Source: Zasmidium citrigriseum
Taxonomy: Eukaryota; Ascomycota; Dothideomycetes; Mycosphaerellales; Mycosphaerellaceae
Assembly: GCA_002786025.1 (NCBI GenBank)
Contig: NHNW01000028.1
Span: 434,001-498,000 of the forward strand
DNA: 64,000 nt
Direction of reading: 5' to 3'
A program made the translations under genes and the position numbers. Below the pieces are notes generated by a model, which searched no databases, was not told the origin of the DNA, and was given only the letters and a program-made list of their open reading frames with translations. This document shows, piece after piece, positions 13,161 to 25,839 of this stretch (positions are counted from its first letter, which is position 1; each line of letters opens with the position of its first letter).

Positions 13161-14099
13161 TGTAAATAAGTGCTATTATACGTCTACGACTAGTCTAAAT
13201 AGAAGCTAAGTAATCGGCACTGTCGTTATAATAATTATTAACAGACAGCTTATCTATACTAAAAAGAATATCGTCTTTATCTATACTAACGCTGTTATTG
13301 TATGTGGGACTAAAGTTTAGGTCGGCTATTCTAAACAATATGTCTCCTAGATACTCTATAAACGTATCTAGCCGTCGCGAGTAAGAACTTAAAGGCTCGC
13401 GGCAGAATAGGTATAAGTGTGTCTAGGCCTACTATTGTTATAGACGTACGAAATTATCCTTATATATTACATGTCTATTACTATAGTATAGTAATATTAT
13501 CGAACTTAAGAGGAAGTCCTTATAGTATATACTATACGTAACTATCTTAGGTTATCTATCGATAATGTTAGGATACCCGTATTAATTATTCGAAAAGACT
13601 TACTAATTCGGTCCTATAAATCCTACATTATCCTCTATAATCTATCTATCGTAGCTATAAGGTTATCTCTATACTATCTACGATCTAGTATATTTCTTGC
13701 AGATTGTCTAGGCGTAGGCTATTATAGCCTAGGTATAGCCTACGGCTAAGGCCTTACCTAGTTATCTAGTTAGTTAGGTATAGGCTATAGCTAGGGGTAG
13801 CCTTGCGGCTAGGGGTAGCCTTACTACTATTATAGCTATTACTATCCTTATTAAGCTCCTCTAGGCGGCTAAGGCCTTTGTTAACGCTACGCGCCCGTAG
13901 GGAAGTTTAAATACTCTAGATAGTAACGATAATACCTACTAGATACGACTAGCTCTAGAATCTACGATACGTTAAAAAACTCCTAGATCTCTCGTAAACC
14001 TTTACTCCTACCCCGCGCTACGAGATACGTACTACGAGATAGATAGTAGAATCGCTACAAACCTCTATAGTCGAGATAAGAGATAATAATATACTATAT
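13161..14099. other. Gap with no gene recognised
   Basis: RIP-mutated sequence between the convergent relics on either side. Around 13,700-13,860 short GC-richer segments recur (variants of taggtatagcctacggcta and ggctaggggtagcctt), but I see no regular array. Confidence 0.3.
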
Positions 14100-16080
14100 T
14101 AGAGCTTTAGAATATAGTATGTCTATATAGTAAATAATTATCCCGTAGATACTAGTAACTAGGCGGGCTATAAATTCGCTAAGAGGTGTAGATTCGAATT
14201 CTCTTTTCCCTTCCTCTAATACTCCTATTTTAAACTACTCGACTACTCGTCTTAGAGCCCCGAAAAAGCTAGCGGAAACCTAGATATTTCGCCGAAACCT
14301 AGATCCTAGGCGAAAGTCTTCGGCTTCCTATAACTAGAACTAATAGCTAGTACCTTATCGTCTAAAGCGTTATATAAACTATTAGCTACCGTTAAATATA
14401 ACCTTACTACTAACAAAGTCCTCGTTATATATAGGGATACGTCTATAATAATAATGCTAATTATTAAGGCCGCTAGGATTGTCCCGGCCGTTATAATTGC
14501 TATATATACTATATCCTCCCCCTCTATTATTACCTCCGTTCCCGCCGCCGCTATTGTTTCTAATACTACCGCTACTTACTCTAGGGCTTCTGTCCCTACC
14601 GTTATTTATACTTCCTAACCCTAGAGGCCTTAATCCTTTACTACCTCTATAGTTAGGATTATATACTCCGTAGCCTCCTCCGCCGTTATTTGTACTTCCT
14701 AATTCTTAAGGGCCTAGTCCTTTACTAGTCTGTCCACCCCCGTCGTTAGGATTGTATACTCCCTAGCCGCCTCCTCCGCCGTTATTTATACTTCCTAATC
14801 CTTAAGGCGCTAATCCGTTACTAGCCTGTCTACCCCTACCGTTAGGATTGTATACTCCCTAGCCTACTCTACCGTTATTTGTACTTCCTAATCCTAAAGA
14901 CCCTAGTCTTTTACTAGTCTCTCTACCTCTGTTATTAGGATTATATACTCCCTAGCCTACTCTACTATTGTTTATACTTCCTAATCCTAAAGTCCCTAGT
15001 CTTTTACTAGTCTCTCCACCTCTATTATTAGGATTATGTGCTCCCTAGCCGCGTCCTCCGCCGTTATTCGTACTTCCGGATCCTTAAGGCGCTAGTCTAT
15101 TACTAGTCTCTCCTTCTCCTTAGTTAGGATTGCGATTACGTCGTCTATTATCGTCGATAGTATTACTATATATAGACGGCGGTATATCTACACTTGGACC
15201 GTTTAGTTAGTTTTAATTGTTATAAGTACTATCGGTTAGTTATACGCCGCGCCTATTTAAATTCTCCAAATATATATATACTTGTCCTTACCGCTAATTA
15301 TTATTGTTCGTACTACCTGTTAGCGGCGCCTATAGATCGTCCGAACGGTCTTCTCTATTACTAGTGCGGCTATAACGACCCTAAGACGGTTTCCCGTATT
15401 TAACTACTATATTATCCTAGCTAGCGTAGAAATTATTCGTAACTTGTAATAATCCTATTAACTAGGGTGCGGTTAATAGCGATAGTAGCACTCGCGGCTA
15501 GATTGGGGGCTACTATTAAGTATTGCCGCTAGGGCTAACATAATAGACTCTACCGTTCGTGTCTATAAGCTATTACTAGCCTAGTAGTAGTAGGATCGAA
15601 GGGGAGTATAGAGAGTATACTATTAGTATAGGAGGGGGAGGCGGATAGATACTATTCCTATACGAAGTGCTTTATAAGCCTGTTAGTAATATCGTACCCT
15701 ACCGATATTAAGTAACTTGTATCGCGGGTAATAATCCTAGTAAGTGTTCGGGTTACGGTATCGTAGGACGGGGGAGGAATTTACTAAGAAGAGCAGTTCG
15801 GACGGGGGAGTTAATAGGAGTTTCGGAGACTTCTAGATCTTGCCTACTTTAGTTTAGGAATTCTTTTTAATAAGATTCCTCTAACGAGGCTAAATAATTA
15901 GGTTTAATACTACTAAGTATAGACGAAGAAGTACGAGTCTTAGAGAGCTATAGCTCGCCTTACTTAGTAAACTCTTTACGATAGGAGCGCTCCGCCTCGT
16001 TTAGATCCTTAGTGCTAATACTACTAAGATCCGACGAGTTGCTTAAGAAAGTCGCCCTAGTATAGGTATCTAGAACGTAA
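14100..16080 (-). pseudogene. Low-complexity Pro/Gln/Asn/Gly-rich protein with 31-residue repeats
   Basis: A minus-strand frame (first codon base at positions leaving remainder 2 on division by 3) stays coherent from at least 16,079 down to about 14,100. Order on the protein: a mixed N-terminal part, a Pro run near 15,640 (IYPPPPP), an Asn/Gln/Ser-rich linker, five to six tandem repeats of about 31 residues (variants of GVYNPN, TSKGLGP, LGSTNNG), a Gly/Asn-rich stretch with NNSGGGNGGNN, and a C-terminal charged domain containing EDFRLGSRFRRN. Repeat lengths of 84-96 bases, all multiples of 3, support coding. The function is unknown; such proteins are often scaffold or RNA-associated, but that is a guess. 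The start is not fixed and may lie above 16,080. Confidence 0.5.
14600..15150. repeat. Coding minisatellite, unit 84-96 bp
   Basis: The sequence cttcct begins at 14,611, 14,695, 14,791, 14,884 and 14,977, with a variant (cttccg) at 15,073. The spacings are 84, 96, 93, 93 and 96 bases. All are divisible by 3, so copy-number change would not shift the minus-strand reading frame. Copies differ by RIP-type and other changes. Confidence 0.85.
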
Positions 16081-16920
16081 CCCGCCGCTCTTAAGATTGT
16101 ACTAGTAATCCCCGCGTTCTATTATTGTTAAGACTCTAGTTCGTACCGAGACATAGAATAAGAGAGTATAGTTCTTAATTGTAGGACTTTGCAAAGTAGC
16201 TAGCTACTTAGATCCTTAAATTCTTATAATTCTACGTAGCCTAGGGATATATTAACCTAGCTATATATATAATAAGTATGTACGTAAATATTTGTCGTCT
16301 ACTAGAAAGGCGTAGAAGCCCGTTCAGCTTAAGTAACCTATTGCAAAACTATCTCGTTTTAGATAGATTAGGTGTCCTATTAGGTATATAGAAAGACAAT
16401 GCTATACTTTAAGCTAGAACGGCTATCTACCTTATAAAGCCGGGGCTTTACTTAAAGAACTACTAGGTATACCTAACAATGTATTATACACCTTATCTTT
16501 TAGCTATATCGCTAGCGATTATACGTACGGTCTTACACTTATTTATGTAGGAGGTGCGACTTACTCGAGGAGGTATCTATATAGGGTAGCCTAGCTATAG
16601 GAGGGGATACGGTATAATATTCAACCTTTTAACAAGTTGTAACTACTTACGTCTAAAGTAAGCCCTACTACGCTAACATTTAATAGTAAGATAACAAATT
16701 TGCTCCTATCTCTTTCTAGTTTAACACTAAGAGAGGGAGACAAAATTTGCAAAATAAGTTAGGTAAGAGGGAACTAAACAAACATATACCTAGTACTATA
16801 GGCTCTAGTAGGTGCCGTTATATCTTTACGATATCGTAAGAATAGGCACATTACGAAACTAATACCTTAAAAGCTAAGTCCTAGTACTATATTAGTTTAC
16901 GGCACGAATGCCTCTAGAGA
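16081..16920. other. Gap with no gene recognised
   Basis: RIP-mutated. It may include the 5' part of the low-complexity gene, but I did not establish a frame here. Confidence 0.25.
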
Positions 16921-17830
16921 AACGGACAAATTAGCTAGTATTTACAATATTTAGGATATACGTAACTTAGGTAGCGACCGAAGGGGACGGCTATTAAGAA
17001 GAGCGAATTTTGACGATAGCTCTTGTTTCGAAGCTAATAGAGCACCTCTAGCGTTAATAAGGGGCGAAAACGCCTAATAGTAATATATTAAGCTAGACGG
17101 ATCGGTTATGTACCGAGTAGACGTTAGCCTTCCCGCTAGTCTTCCTAGGGGTTTAATATACACTCTCTATTAGGTATAGGATTAGCTATTAGCAGGTCGG
17201 CCTTCCGGTGCGATAATATATAGTATCGTAAAGTAAGAGTTATATACTACCTATATAGATATATATATAGTCTAAGATATATCGTAGTACACATTAAAGA
17301 AGAGTTTGTAACCTTAGGCGTCTATTATGTCGGACCCCTTAATATCCTATCGAAACTTCCTAGTTACAAACTAATTAAGGAATGTCTTCTATTTAGTTAA
17401 GTCGTAGTCTTTAGTTACGAGTGTTTCGTCTATACCCTATAAGAATAGACCTAGATTAAACGTTAGGTCGTTACTAAATTCGTACGGCGGCGAAAGACTA
17501 AGCTCCTACTCTAAGAGGCTAATTCGTCGTTTTAAGAGGGAGAGCTCTAGCTAGAGAAACGCGAGGTAATCCCTAGCTAAGGCTTCGGGGTCGAGGTAGT
17601 ATAGTAATATAAGAGCTATTTTATCTAGAGTACTCGGGAAAGACAGGCTTAGGAGCGGTGCGGTTAGTATAGAGGTTTTAGGGGAGAAGGCTATAACGAT
17701 CGTAGAGATTAGATCGGGATTAAGCTTAGAAGTACTATTAGCAAGCACTAGATATAGACTCCTCTCTATTTCAAATAGAGCGGGAACTATTAGCTCGCGG
17801 TTAGGTTACCCTAGACTATCTTAAGTGTAA
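16921..17830 (-). pseudogene. Unidentified protein relic with a short coiled coil
   Basis: The minus-strand frame with first codon bases at multiples of 3 is readable from about 17,820 down to 16,921. It includes an uninterrupted 65-codon stretch (17,551-17,748) reading LSLSFPSTLDKIALILLYYL and ending ARDYLAFL, then LLKRRISLLE, a probable short coiled coil, and GLFLxGIDETLVTKDY. Breaks are TAG or TAA. I recognise no family. It lies upstream of no obvious partner; the cupredoxin-like gene on the same strand is at higher coordinates. Confidence 0.4.
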
Positions 17831-18639
17831 CCTTAGCCGTATATATAGGTATATAGAACCGAGCCTATTTTGCTTAGGCCCGACCTAAAGCGTATTACGT
17901 ACAAGTTCTAAAACTAGCTCGTCTAAAGATACCTATTCGGTCCTACTAATCTATAAGCCTATTCTAGCTTATATAGCTACGGTAAGTAGGAAAGCGCTCC
18001 TACTAGCTAGTTATATCTACCGCTCGTATAACCTAGATTCTTAAAGTTATACTCGCCTAACAATTATACGATTAAGGCCTTTCTTTCCAAACATAGCCTT
18101 CGTGCTAGTAGTTAACTATATATTCTACTACTACCTACGATACTAGAACGCTGTCGTTATAACCTCGAACCCTATTCTTAGCTAGCCGTTTCCGCTAGGC
18201 ACTTAGATTACCTCGAATTTCCACGTAGTCTTATATTATACGTGTTCTCGCAAGGGCTAGGATACTATCTATAGACAACTAGTAGATATATCTTTATTCG
18301 AATTACTTCTCTTGTATCTCGCGTCTACTAGTAACTCGACGCCGCACGTTTAGAAGCGCAATAGAGAGATAGTATATAGCAATTTGCGCTATATTATAGG
18401 GACGATTCCTATATGTAACGACATTGCTTAGGCTTATATACTAGCGAAACACGGGGGGTTATCGGAATTCGTAGGGCTAAACATTAATGCTTTAGTTGTT
18501 GTAGAAGGTACAAGCCGACGCTAAACCCTTATCTCTACTACTTTATAGCTATCTTAGCGTACGATAGTATATATCGTACCTTCTATAAGCCGGTATAACG
18601 AGGGGGACACAAAAGAGAATCTACGAGTTCTCGATTAAC
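17831..18639. other. Gap with no gene recognised
   Basis: Between two minus-strand relics. Partly coherent minus-strand text occurs near 18,300-18,420, but I could not place a frame with confidence. Confidence 0.25.
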
Positions 18640-19659
18640 TAGCCTAGAGTAGATCTATATATAGGACGCTATAATAGTAATAATTAGGAGCTATATACTA
18701 GATATAAACTTCGCTCCCTCGTTAGACTAAGTAGTATTCGAGGGCCTCGAAATAGTTAAATCCGCTCTCGACGGCCGCAAAGCTATCGAGTAAGTATAAG
18801 ATATAGCTTCCGCTCTTCTATAGATATTGAATTAAGAATCTGTAGGCTCCGTAGACGTCGTTATCGTCGTCGAAGATAGTGTGCTCTCCTAGATCGAAGT
18901 TATAGTAACTACCCTATTACCTATCGTGCTTAATCCGTAAGCTAATAGTAATTCTTTCCCTTTGCTACTAAGAAAAGTCGACGGCGTTAGATTATAGGAA
19001 TATTATAGGGAACTAGCGAAAAACGGTAACGCCGTAGGGAAGATCTAATTACTTCTACTAGTCGCTAATCTATAATAGCTATTATACTAAACTCTAGAGC
19101 TAATAGAAGTTATAGGTAATATAGCGAAAGATTTAGAGGGAGTAACTTCCTCTCCTTTAAGATTAGCTTAGTAGGTGAAATCGTCCTAATATCTCCCGGG
19201 GTTAATTACAAAGACTATCCTAGCTTCGTAGTACGATATTGCTTGTTACTATTAACAAAAGAACTATTAAGAGTCCGTTAATGTAACTATTAAGTCTATA
19301 ATTTCGGCTTACTCGTTATCTAGAAGCTCGGTATCGAATCTACCGCTAGCTTAATACGGTGTAGCGAACGATAATTCCGTTATACTATAACCTAATAACA
19401 TGAATTGAAAGCGAATAATGTTACTAATATTAGCGTTAACGAAAGGAGGTATAAACTCCTTATAATTATTGTTCCTAACGTAGACATAATAGGTCTTCGG
19501 GGGCGTAGCTATTAGTATGTTCTAGCTATTAACGTTAACTTTAACATCGATACTTATAGACAGACTCTCGCTAGAGGTTAAGGCAAAGGATAGGGGGAAA
19601 ATGCTACTAGTAGCTATAAGCGAGTATAGGCGTATAACGCCTAAGCTTGCATAAGACAT
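18640..19659 (-). pseudogene. Extracellular cupredoxin-like, Ser/Thr-rich protein relic
   Basis: The frame starts at an ATG at 19,659-19,657 and continues on the minus strand to about 18,640, broken only by TAA/TAG. The first about 30 residues read MSYASLGVIRLYSLIATSSI then FPLSFA, a plausible signal peptide. The next part matches the plan of fungal extracellular serine-rich cupredoxins: ISNIIRFQF, then GYSITELSFATPY (family: HS then a Ser/Phe-x-N/x-PC segment), GRFDTEL, then a WFFC-like segment and YEARIVFVINPG (family C-x-x-GM-V-x-x-I-N-P). Tyr at the expected His and Cys positions fits RIP. A Ser/Thr-rich tail follows (SSTTITTSTEPTDS). Such proteins are secreted or wall-bound and may bind copper; that role is from the family, not shown here. 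Confidence 0.7.
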
Positions 19660-21049
19660 CTTGTTTATATACCGTAGTATTATAAATAGGTAGGTAGTCT
19701 TTTTATACGTCTTGAGACTAACGTTAGCTAGAACTAGCTTATAGAGTATCGAGGAGCACATTGAAATTCTTAATTTATAAGAGCCTAAATAGCTATCTAA
19801 CAAATCCGTCTCTAATAGCTGAAACGAGATTAGTTAACTAAATAGCCTTCTCTTAGGGTATATATCCTATCCTATAGCTAGTAACTTACTATTCGAGCTT
19901 TCTTAATAACGAAGTTATAGAGTTAAAGAGGCCTATATCGCTGCTTTTTAGTAGTTACTACTAGACCTAGAGCCGTATAGCGCGCGATATTGCGCTTGTT
20001 AACAGCCTATTTCTATTTCCGACCTCCGTTATTATCTGCGAGAATTATGCGTATCTAATAGAAACGAAATTCTCCTTACCTATAGTAGAACCCTTCTAAC
20101 TAAGAATAAGGACTACTAGAGATATATAACTATGCGAGAGTAACGAGGAAGTAGCTATTAAAGTTTAGGCTATTCTCGACGAAAGGGTAACTAAAGAGGG
20201 TAGAGAGGTCTATATTTATTAGAAACATCGATAGATGCTATAGAACTCGCTTGTAGAAAGGCTAGACGGGACGCTATTTTACCTAATCTAAATAAGAAAT
20301 AGTATAAAACCTTGCGATGTCCTTAAAGGGGTCCGTTGTTAAGCTAGTTTTAGCTATGCGTTCTATATATAAGCCTAGACATAGCTAGCCTCTTACTCTT
20401 ACCTCCCGACGACCTTCTAATTACTAAATCCTATCTATATTTATTTATTATATAGCTATCTCCCTTACCCTATTCTTGCGGGCTATATAATATTCGATTA
20501 GGGGCTACGTAGCTTATAGAACTAGATCCCCTTACGTTTAAACGAGCTCTTAAGACGCTACTAGTAGCCGCTAAACAACAAGTAAAGCTACTTAGGGGCT
20601 TTTCTAAGCTTAACCTAAATATAACTTAGGTTACCTATAGCGGAGTAGTTCGATCGTTAACTTAGGATATTAAAGGGCAGGGAGTCGCTATAGCGGCTTA
20701 GCGTAAAAGCAACTTGTATTATATAGTACGCCTGTGTACGTCTTACTCTAACAAACGTAAAGAAATAGTCCTTTAAGGGGTCTAGAATAGTTAGTAAGTC
20801 GTGGATTAGTAGCAAATTATCTTACTAGAATCTGTATAACGAGCTATAGATACGATCTAATATAGTAAGAAGATAGCCGTTAGGGATATTGTTAGTATAA
20901 TTAGAGTATAGCTAATTTAGGAACCTTATTAGATAGAACAGTCGTATAGCTTAGGTATTCGATTTTAAATTCTTGAAAATGCCTATATAGAGACTTAAGC
21001 TATATACAAAGGATTACATGTATAATAGTAATTCGAGTTAACTATAGAA
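19660..21049. other. 1.4 kb with no gene recognised
   Basis: Minus-strand text continues open for about 140 bases upstream of the cupredoxin-like start (to 19,803), which may be coincidence. No other frame, repeat or element end was recognised. Confidence 0.25.
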
Positions 21050-21540
21050 TATATATATATAGAACAGTTTAACTAAACTCGCCTTACCCTTCTACGATTG
21101 CCTCGCCGTCGTTAGCTATATTTAAGACTATAGCTCTAGCGTACGTAGGATTAAGTAGCGACTTAATAGCTATTAAGATCCGTAGGCGTTTAGGTAGTAA
21201 CACTTTATCGCTAGAGGAGGCTTAAACTAACTCTTCGAACGACTTATCGTTATTGTCCTCTTAGTCCGAGAATAGGTTCCGCTAATTAGAGTCGTCGTTA
21301 GCAATAGAATCTATACTTTATACTTTACTATCCTTTTAAGTAGTTCGGAGGTCGCTCGAGGTTAGCTATATAGGAAGCGGGTAGCTTTCGTCCTATATAC
21401 TTAATTAGAGACGTAAAAATTCTACGTCGATGTCCTTACGATGTCTTAAGAGCTTAGCGGCTATAAGGGCACGTCGAGAGACTTATAGGTGTAGTAACGA
21501 CTACTATATCGAATAAGTATATAGACGTAGGCATCGTATT
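21050..21540 (-). pseudogene. C-terminal part of an unidentified acidic protein relic
   Basis: A minus-strand frame is readable from about 21,539 to 21,050. It has a basic start (LIAAKLLRHRKDIDVEFL), an acidic Asp/Asn/Glu-rich middle (SFEELV preceded by DNND) and then KVLLPKRLRILIAIKSLL and AIVLNIANDGEAIVEG. Only TAA/TAG breaks were seen. Neither the family nor the upstream part could be identified. Confidence 0.3.
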
Positions 21541-23178
21541 TAGTAGCGAGCTTATGTGCTTTGTTAATAAGGGTAACTCGTCGTTTACGCCTCTTATTAA
21601 GGAGAAGCCGCTACTTCTATTAAGTAATAAGGTTCCTATTCTATATACGAGCGATTAGTAATAGTATTATAAACAGTATTAAACTCGGGGGACTAGTAGA
21701 AACACTATAGGCTTAAATGCGTTAACACGAAGTTTATAAAGGGCTAAATTAGCTATCCTACATAGAAACAGATATCTAAAATCTAAAACTAGCTTATCTG
21801 TTAAGGCGGCTATTAGGTAGTCCTAGTAGGCTATTAGGGTCTAATCTATTTAGCGCTAGGCGGCTTAACGACGGCTTACACGGTATAATAGACTTTACAA
21901 TCGTAGGCTAACTACCTAATTCAATACTCTCGACTATATAACGTAGTAATTTGTAGAAGAAGCGAGATTAAGCTCGAAGATACAAAGGTCCTAATATCCC
22001 TAGACGGCTTCGCTTCTACTTATATAGTTCCGCTAGCTCTTTTACTCGACCTCTTAGAGAGCTACTCTCCGTACTACACGAGTCTAGGTTAAGATATATT
22101 TAAGAAGCGTCGCGCTTTATAGATCCGGAATAGATTATGCTCTAAGTAGGTAGAGTAGCCGTCGTTACCTATAAGTAGAGCGATAATAGCTAGTAAAGAG
22201 CCGACGCGTTCGTTACGCTTATACCTTCCTTACTCTAATACGGTAAGGGGGCTCGCGGTAGTTAGTAGGAGTCTTAAAGCAATAGGCTAGAAGATATATT
22301 ATCGCTAAGAGGCTAAAAGTATATAGACGACTACTAGAAAAAGGAGTTATCGAAAGGCGTAGGGTCCTATAGCTTATTCTTATCCTTAGTCTCGCCGAAT
22401 AGCTACTCTAACTTGAAAAATTAGGGTGATTCGTTATCTCTAGTAAGATTAAGGATCTAACTTAAGACTATAGGGTGCTTCGCTAACAATAGTACTAACT
22501 ATACTAGAAGCAAGCTCTTCGTATCGTTAGAATTATCTTTAGAACTGCTCTTATTACTAGTATTAGTCTACGATTGTTAGCCTTTTAGCCCTCGCTAGCG
22601 TCGACGCCTTTCGCGATCGCGATATATATCCTCGGCTGTTATAGACTTTAGGTTTCCTAGTGCCTATCTATCGTTAGTAATAAGAACCCTCTCGCTTTTA
22701 GGGTCGAATTTATATAGTTGTTTAGGTCGGGGGGCTAGTCGGGCTAATAAGGATAAGAGTTCTAGTAGTAGAGCACGTTCTTATCGGTTCGCTCGATAAG
22801 GATAAAGCAACGGACCCTATCTTACTTATCCTTCTTAATTAAGGTATAAGCTTTACTAAAAACCGTCTTGTAACGTTTACGGAAGTAAGCTTACTATACG
22901 ATGTCTAATTGAGCCGCTATAAAGACTAAAGTAGGTTAAGCTAGCCGAAAGGTATTAGGCGAGTTTTATTATAACCTACAAAAGCTAGGGCATATAAGTA
23001 CTAGTCCTAATACTATCGCGCTTATTAAAGCTAGATTCAAGATTATCGTAGCTACAATAGGACGGGGAACCTCTTCTATATATATTAGGCGAGGTATAAG
23101 ACCTACTAAGGGCCTAGAATCCTAGCGCTTACGTCTAGCGTCTTTCCCTAATATCGTAATATATATCCTTCTAAGGTA
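21541..23178. other. 1.6 kb with no gene recognised
   Basis: It contains the likely 5' region of the ferric reductase at its right edge. The rest has coherent fragments on both strands that I could not assign. Confidence 0.25.
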
Positions 23179-24600
23179 TATACTCTAGCTACTTACGGCT
23201 TAGTAGTAGTATTAGTCTTCGCACGGCTTTTTACGTTATTAAAACGTATCTTTCTAGCTACCGCACGCAAATCCCGCCTACTACGCCTATTACTATATCT
23301 AGTTAGAAGACATAGATTCTTTAGTCTATTTACGTGTACCGTGTTCGCTACTTTCGTAGTATTCCTCGGCTATACTATCTTTACAAATATCTACTATATC
23401 TAGGATATAGGTAACGCTAGTCGTTATATAGGTACTATTACGATAGTCTGCCTTTTAGGCTATTTCTTTAGCGACCGTATCTTATTTCTCGCTAACCTTC
23501 TTAGGCTCCCCTATACGTATGTAGTTTATATAGCCCTAAGCTTTATACTCGTTACGTAGATAGTCGTACACGTAGGACTACGACTTTCGCTTAATTAGAT
23601 AAACATAAATAAGCTAGTAGACGTCTTTAGTATTATAGTAGAGACTCTTAACAACTACGAAAGTAATCTTATAGTAGCTAATATTCTATAGGCTACTTCT
23701 AGAATAGTTAGTATTTATGTACTAAGTCTTATTAGGAAGTCTATATACGAGGTTATTTAAAAACTATATTATATGTTAGCTATATTCGTCCTACTTAGTC
23801 TATAGATACACATAAAGAGCTACTAGTGTCGCGTAATACTACTAGGCACATTATACGCTATACTAGTATCTACTATACTACGATTAAGTCGAGCACTTTA
23901 GTTAAATTACGGAATACGGGGTTAAAGAGCGACAGCTGCTGTCTTCCGCTAGAGTATTAGTAATTAAACCTTAATTAAGGCGATTTATCTTCGTATCCCT
24001 CTTAACCGTAGATAGAATATCTAGCCTAGTTAGTATATACGCTTATATCTTCCTAGCGTACGTCTTTTCTCTTTACTACAAATATATCTATTTATAATTA
24101 CTTAGTAGGAGGAGGGAAAATTATCGAGCGAGGTTACGATTAGCCTATTAATTAAGCCTTAGCGCGGCATAACGAGAGCACTATTATATAAACTAGAAAG
24201 CTACGACTTCGGAAAGCCCGAGATTAGCCTCTAGGATAGAGGAAAGCGGCTCTCCTAGTAGCTAACGACTAACGAGGCTTTTATAAAGGAAAGATATAAT
24301 AGTCCGCCCTTTATAAAAGTCTTTATAGATAGCCCCTATAGCTCTTCGTTACTAGAGCTCGCTTCGTATAGGATAGTCGTTATAATTGCAACGGGAATCG
24401 GAATCGTAAGTATCTTACCTTATATTAAAAGTAGTATCGACTCTTCTTCCTACTTCGTATTATATATACGGAGGTTACGTGTAGTATAGGAGGTAGAGTA
24501 CGAACGTACGTATCCGTAGCTTATACTATATAGTTAGAAGAGCTAATACTACTTAGACTACTTTAATTAGGGTTGGGAGTAGATGTCGAAAGCTATTTTA
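23179..24600 (+). pseudogene. Ferric reductase-like flavocytochrome (FRE)
   Basis: A single plus frame runs from about 23,179 to beyond 24,480. Ferric reductases pass electrons from NADPH via FAD and two haems across the plasma membrane to Fe(III) or Cu(II). Visible parts, in order: hydrophobic helices (LATYGLVVVLVFARLF; FATFVVFLGYTIF), then the segment GNASRYIGTITIVCLLGYF and VVHVGLRL typical of the ferric-reductase transmembrane domain. Next comes the FAD-binding part, with a W/PxQY-like segment at about 24,015-24,050 and IYLFIIT where the family has I-H-P-F-T-I. The NAD-binding part reads VFIDSPYSSSLLELASY (family DGPYG) and ATGIGIVSILPYIK (family GxGIxxxxP). Tyr for His and Leu for Pro fit RIP. 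The C-terminal end is uncertain. FRE genes are frequent Starship cargo. Confidence 0.88.
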
Positions 24601-25830
24601 AACGATAGTAGAAACGGGAAGGTAGGGAGTCGAGGTTATATAGTAAGGACGTAACTAATCGAGTATATAGATATTAAATATTATAGTTTTCTGTGCTAGT
24701 ACTATAAATTAGCTCACGCCTAGTAAAAAAGGCAAAGGGAACCGAGTGTCTATCTTAGACTAGCCGCTATGCCCTTCTTCTAAGTTAGAATAAGAGCTTA
24801 AGCGGCGAAAGGGTAAGGTTATAGTCTACGGTAAGTTAAGGTAGAAATCTAGGCAAATAACTATCTAAGTGCTTTTAGTAGCTACGAGATCAAGTGTCCG
24901 CGATAAGGTTCGAGAAGTTGTTATAAAGAAACAGGACCCTAATATACGTCTTATCGACTTAGCGTTCTAGCCTTTTAAGCGGGTCTAGGTACGAACATAC
25001 AACGCCTTGTACCCTTTAGTATATATCTATATATAGAAGTCTATGTAGATCGACTAGGCCCTAATAATAGTATCTAGCCTACTCTTAACGTATATAGTAT
25101 AGCTCTACTATACTCTTTAATTTATCGACTTTATATTGTAATCTCTTATACTTGGATTACTATTCTAAGACTTCTTTATTTCTTTCCGTAAGCTCTAGCT
25201 CTACTCTAGTAAGACGTTAATTAGAAGTAAGGTCGACGTTAACATCGTCTTCGTCCTATTAAAAGTCTTTAAGCGTTCTCTATTTGTTTACGAGTTCGAT
25301 CTGCAGCTATACGGTACTTTACTCTAGGACTATATACTTAGGACAATTCGGTAGTAAAGGTAAGAGCGGCTGTTCGTTCGTTATGCAATATATAAGGCGA
25401 CTTAGTAGTAATAAACGTACCTTTACGGCGATAACTTTAATATAGGATCCTAAATTAGTAAGGATCTTATCGTAATCGTCTACCGTTAGGTAATTAAAAC
25501 TTATGTCGAAAAAATAAGCTAGGCTATAGTAGTAGCTCCACTAGTATTTGTCGTAAACATAGGTCCTTAACCGAACGCTCGTAGGCGTTATTTAAAGATT
25601 AATTAACTTCTCTAAGACGTATTAGTAGCTAGATAAGATTTGTATAGAGTCTTGCCTTACCTATGTGTTTTAATAGCTTACGTCGAAGGTGTTATCGCCT
25701 TGTAGCGATTAAGCGTTATAAAGGTATAAGAATAGTCGACTCGAGTAATCGAGGATAGGGAGCTAATTTAGGCTTTTAAGTACCGTTAACTCGGTCGAAT
25801 ACATCTAGGGTAGGGATTGTCCCGTAAGGG
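24601..25830. other. 1.2 kb, ferric reductase 3' end and unassigned sequence
   Basis: The FRE frame stays partly open after 24,600, with no recognisable motif. No other gene was recognised before the tandem repeats at 25.84 kb. Confidence 0.25.
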
Positions 25831-25839
25831 CTAGAGAAT

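Noticed and set aside
14150..14220. tRNA-like T-loop (gattcgaattctc)
   Set aside because: No acceptor stem, D-arm or anticodon arm can be paired around it, and it lies inside the minus-strand low-complexity ORF.
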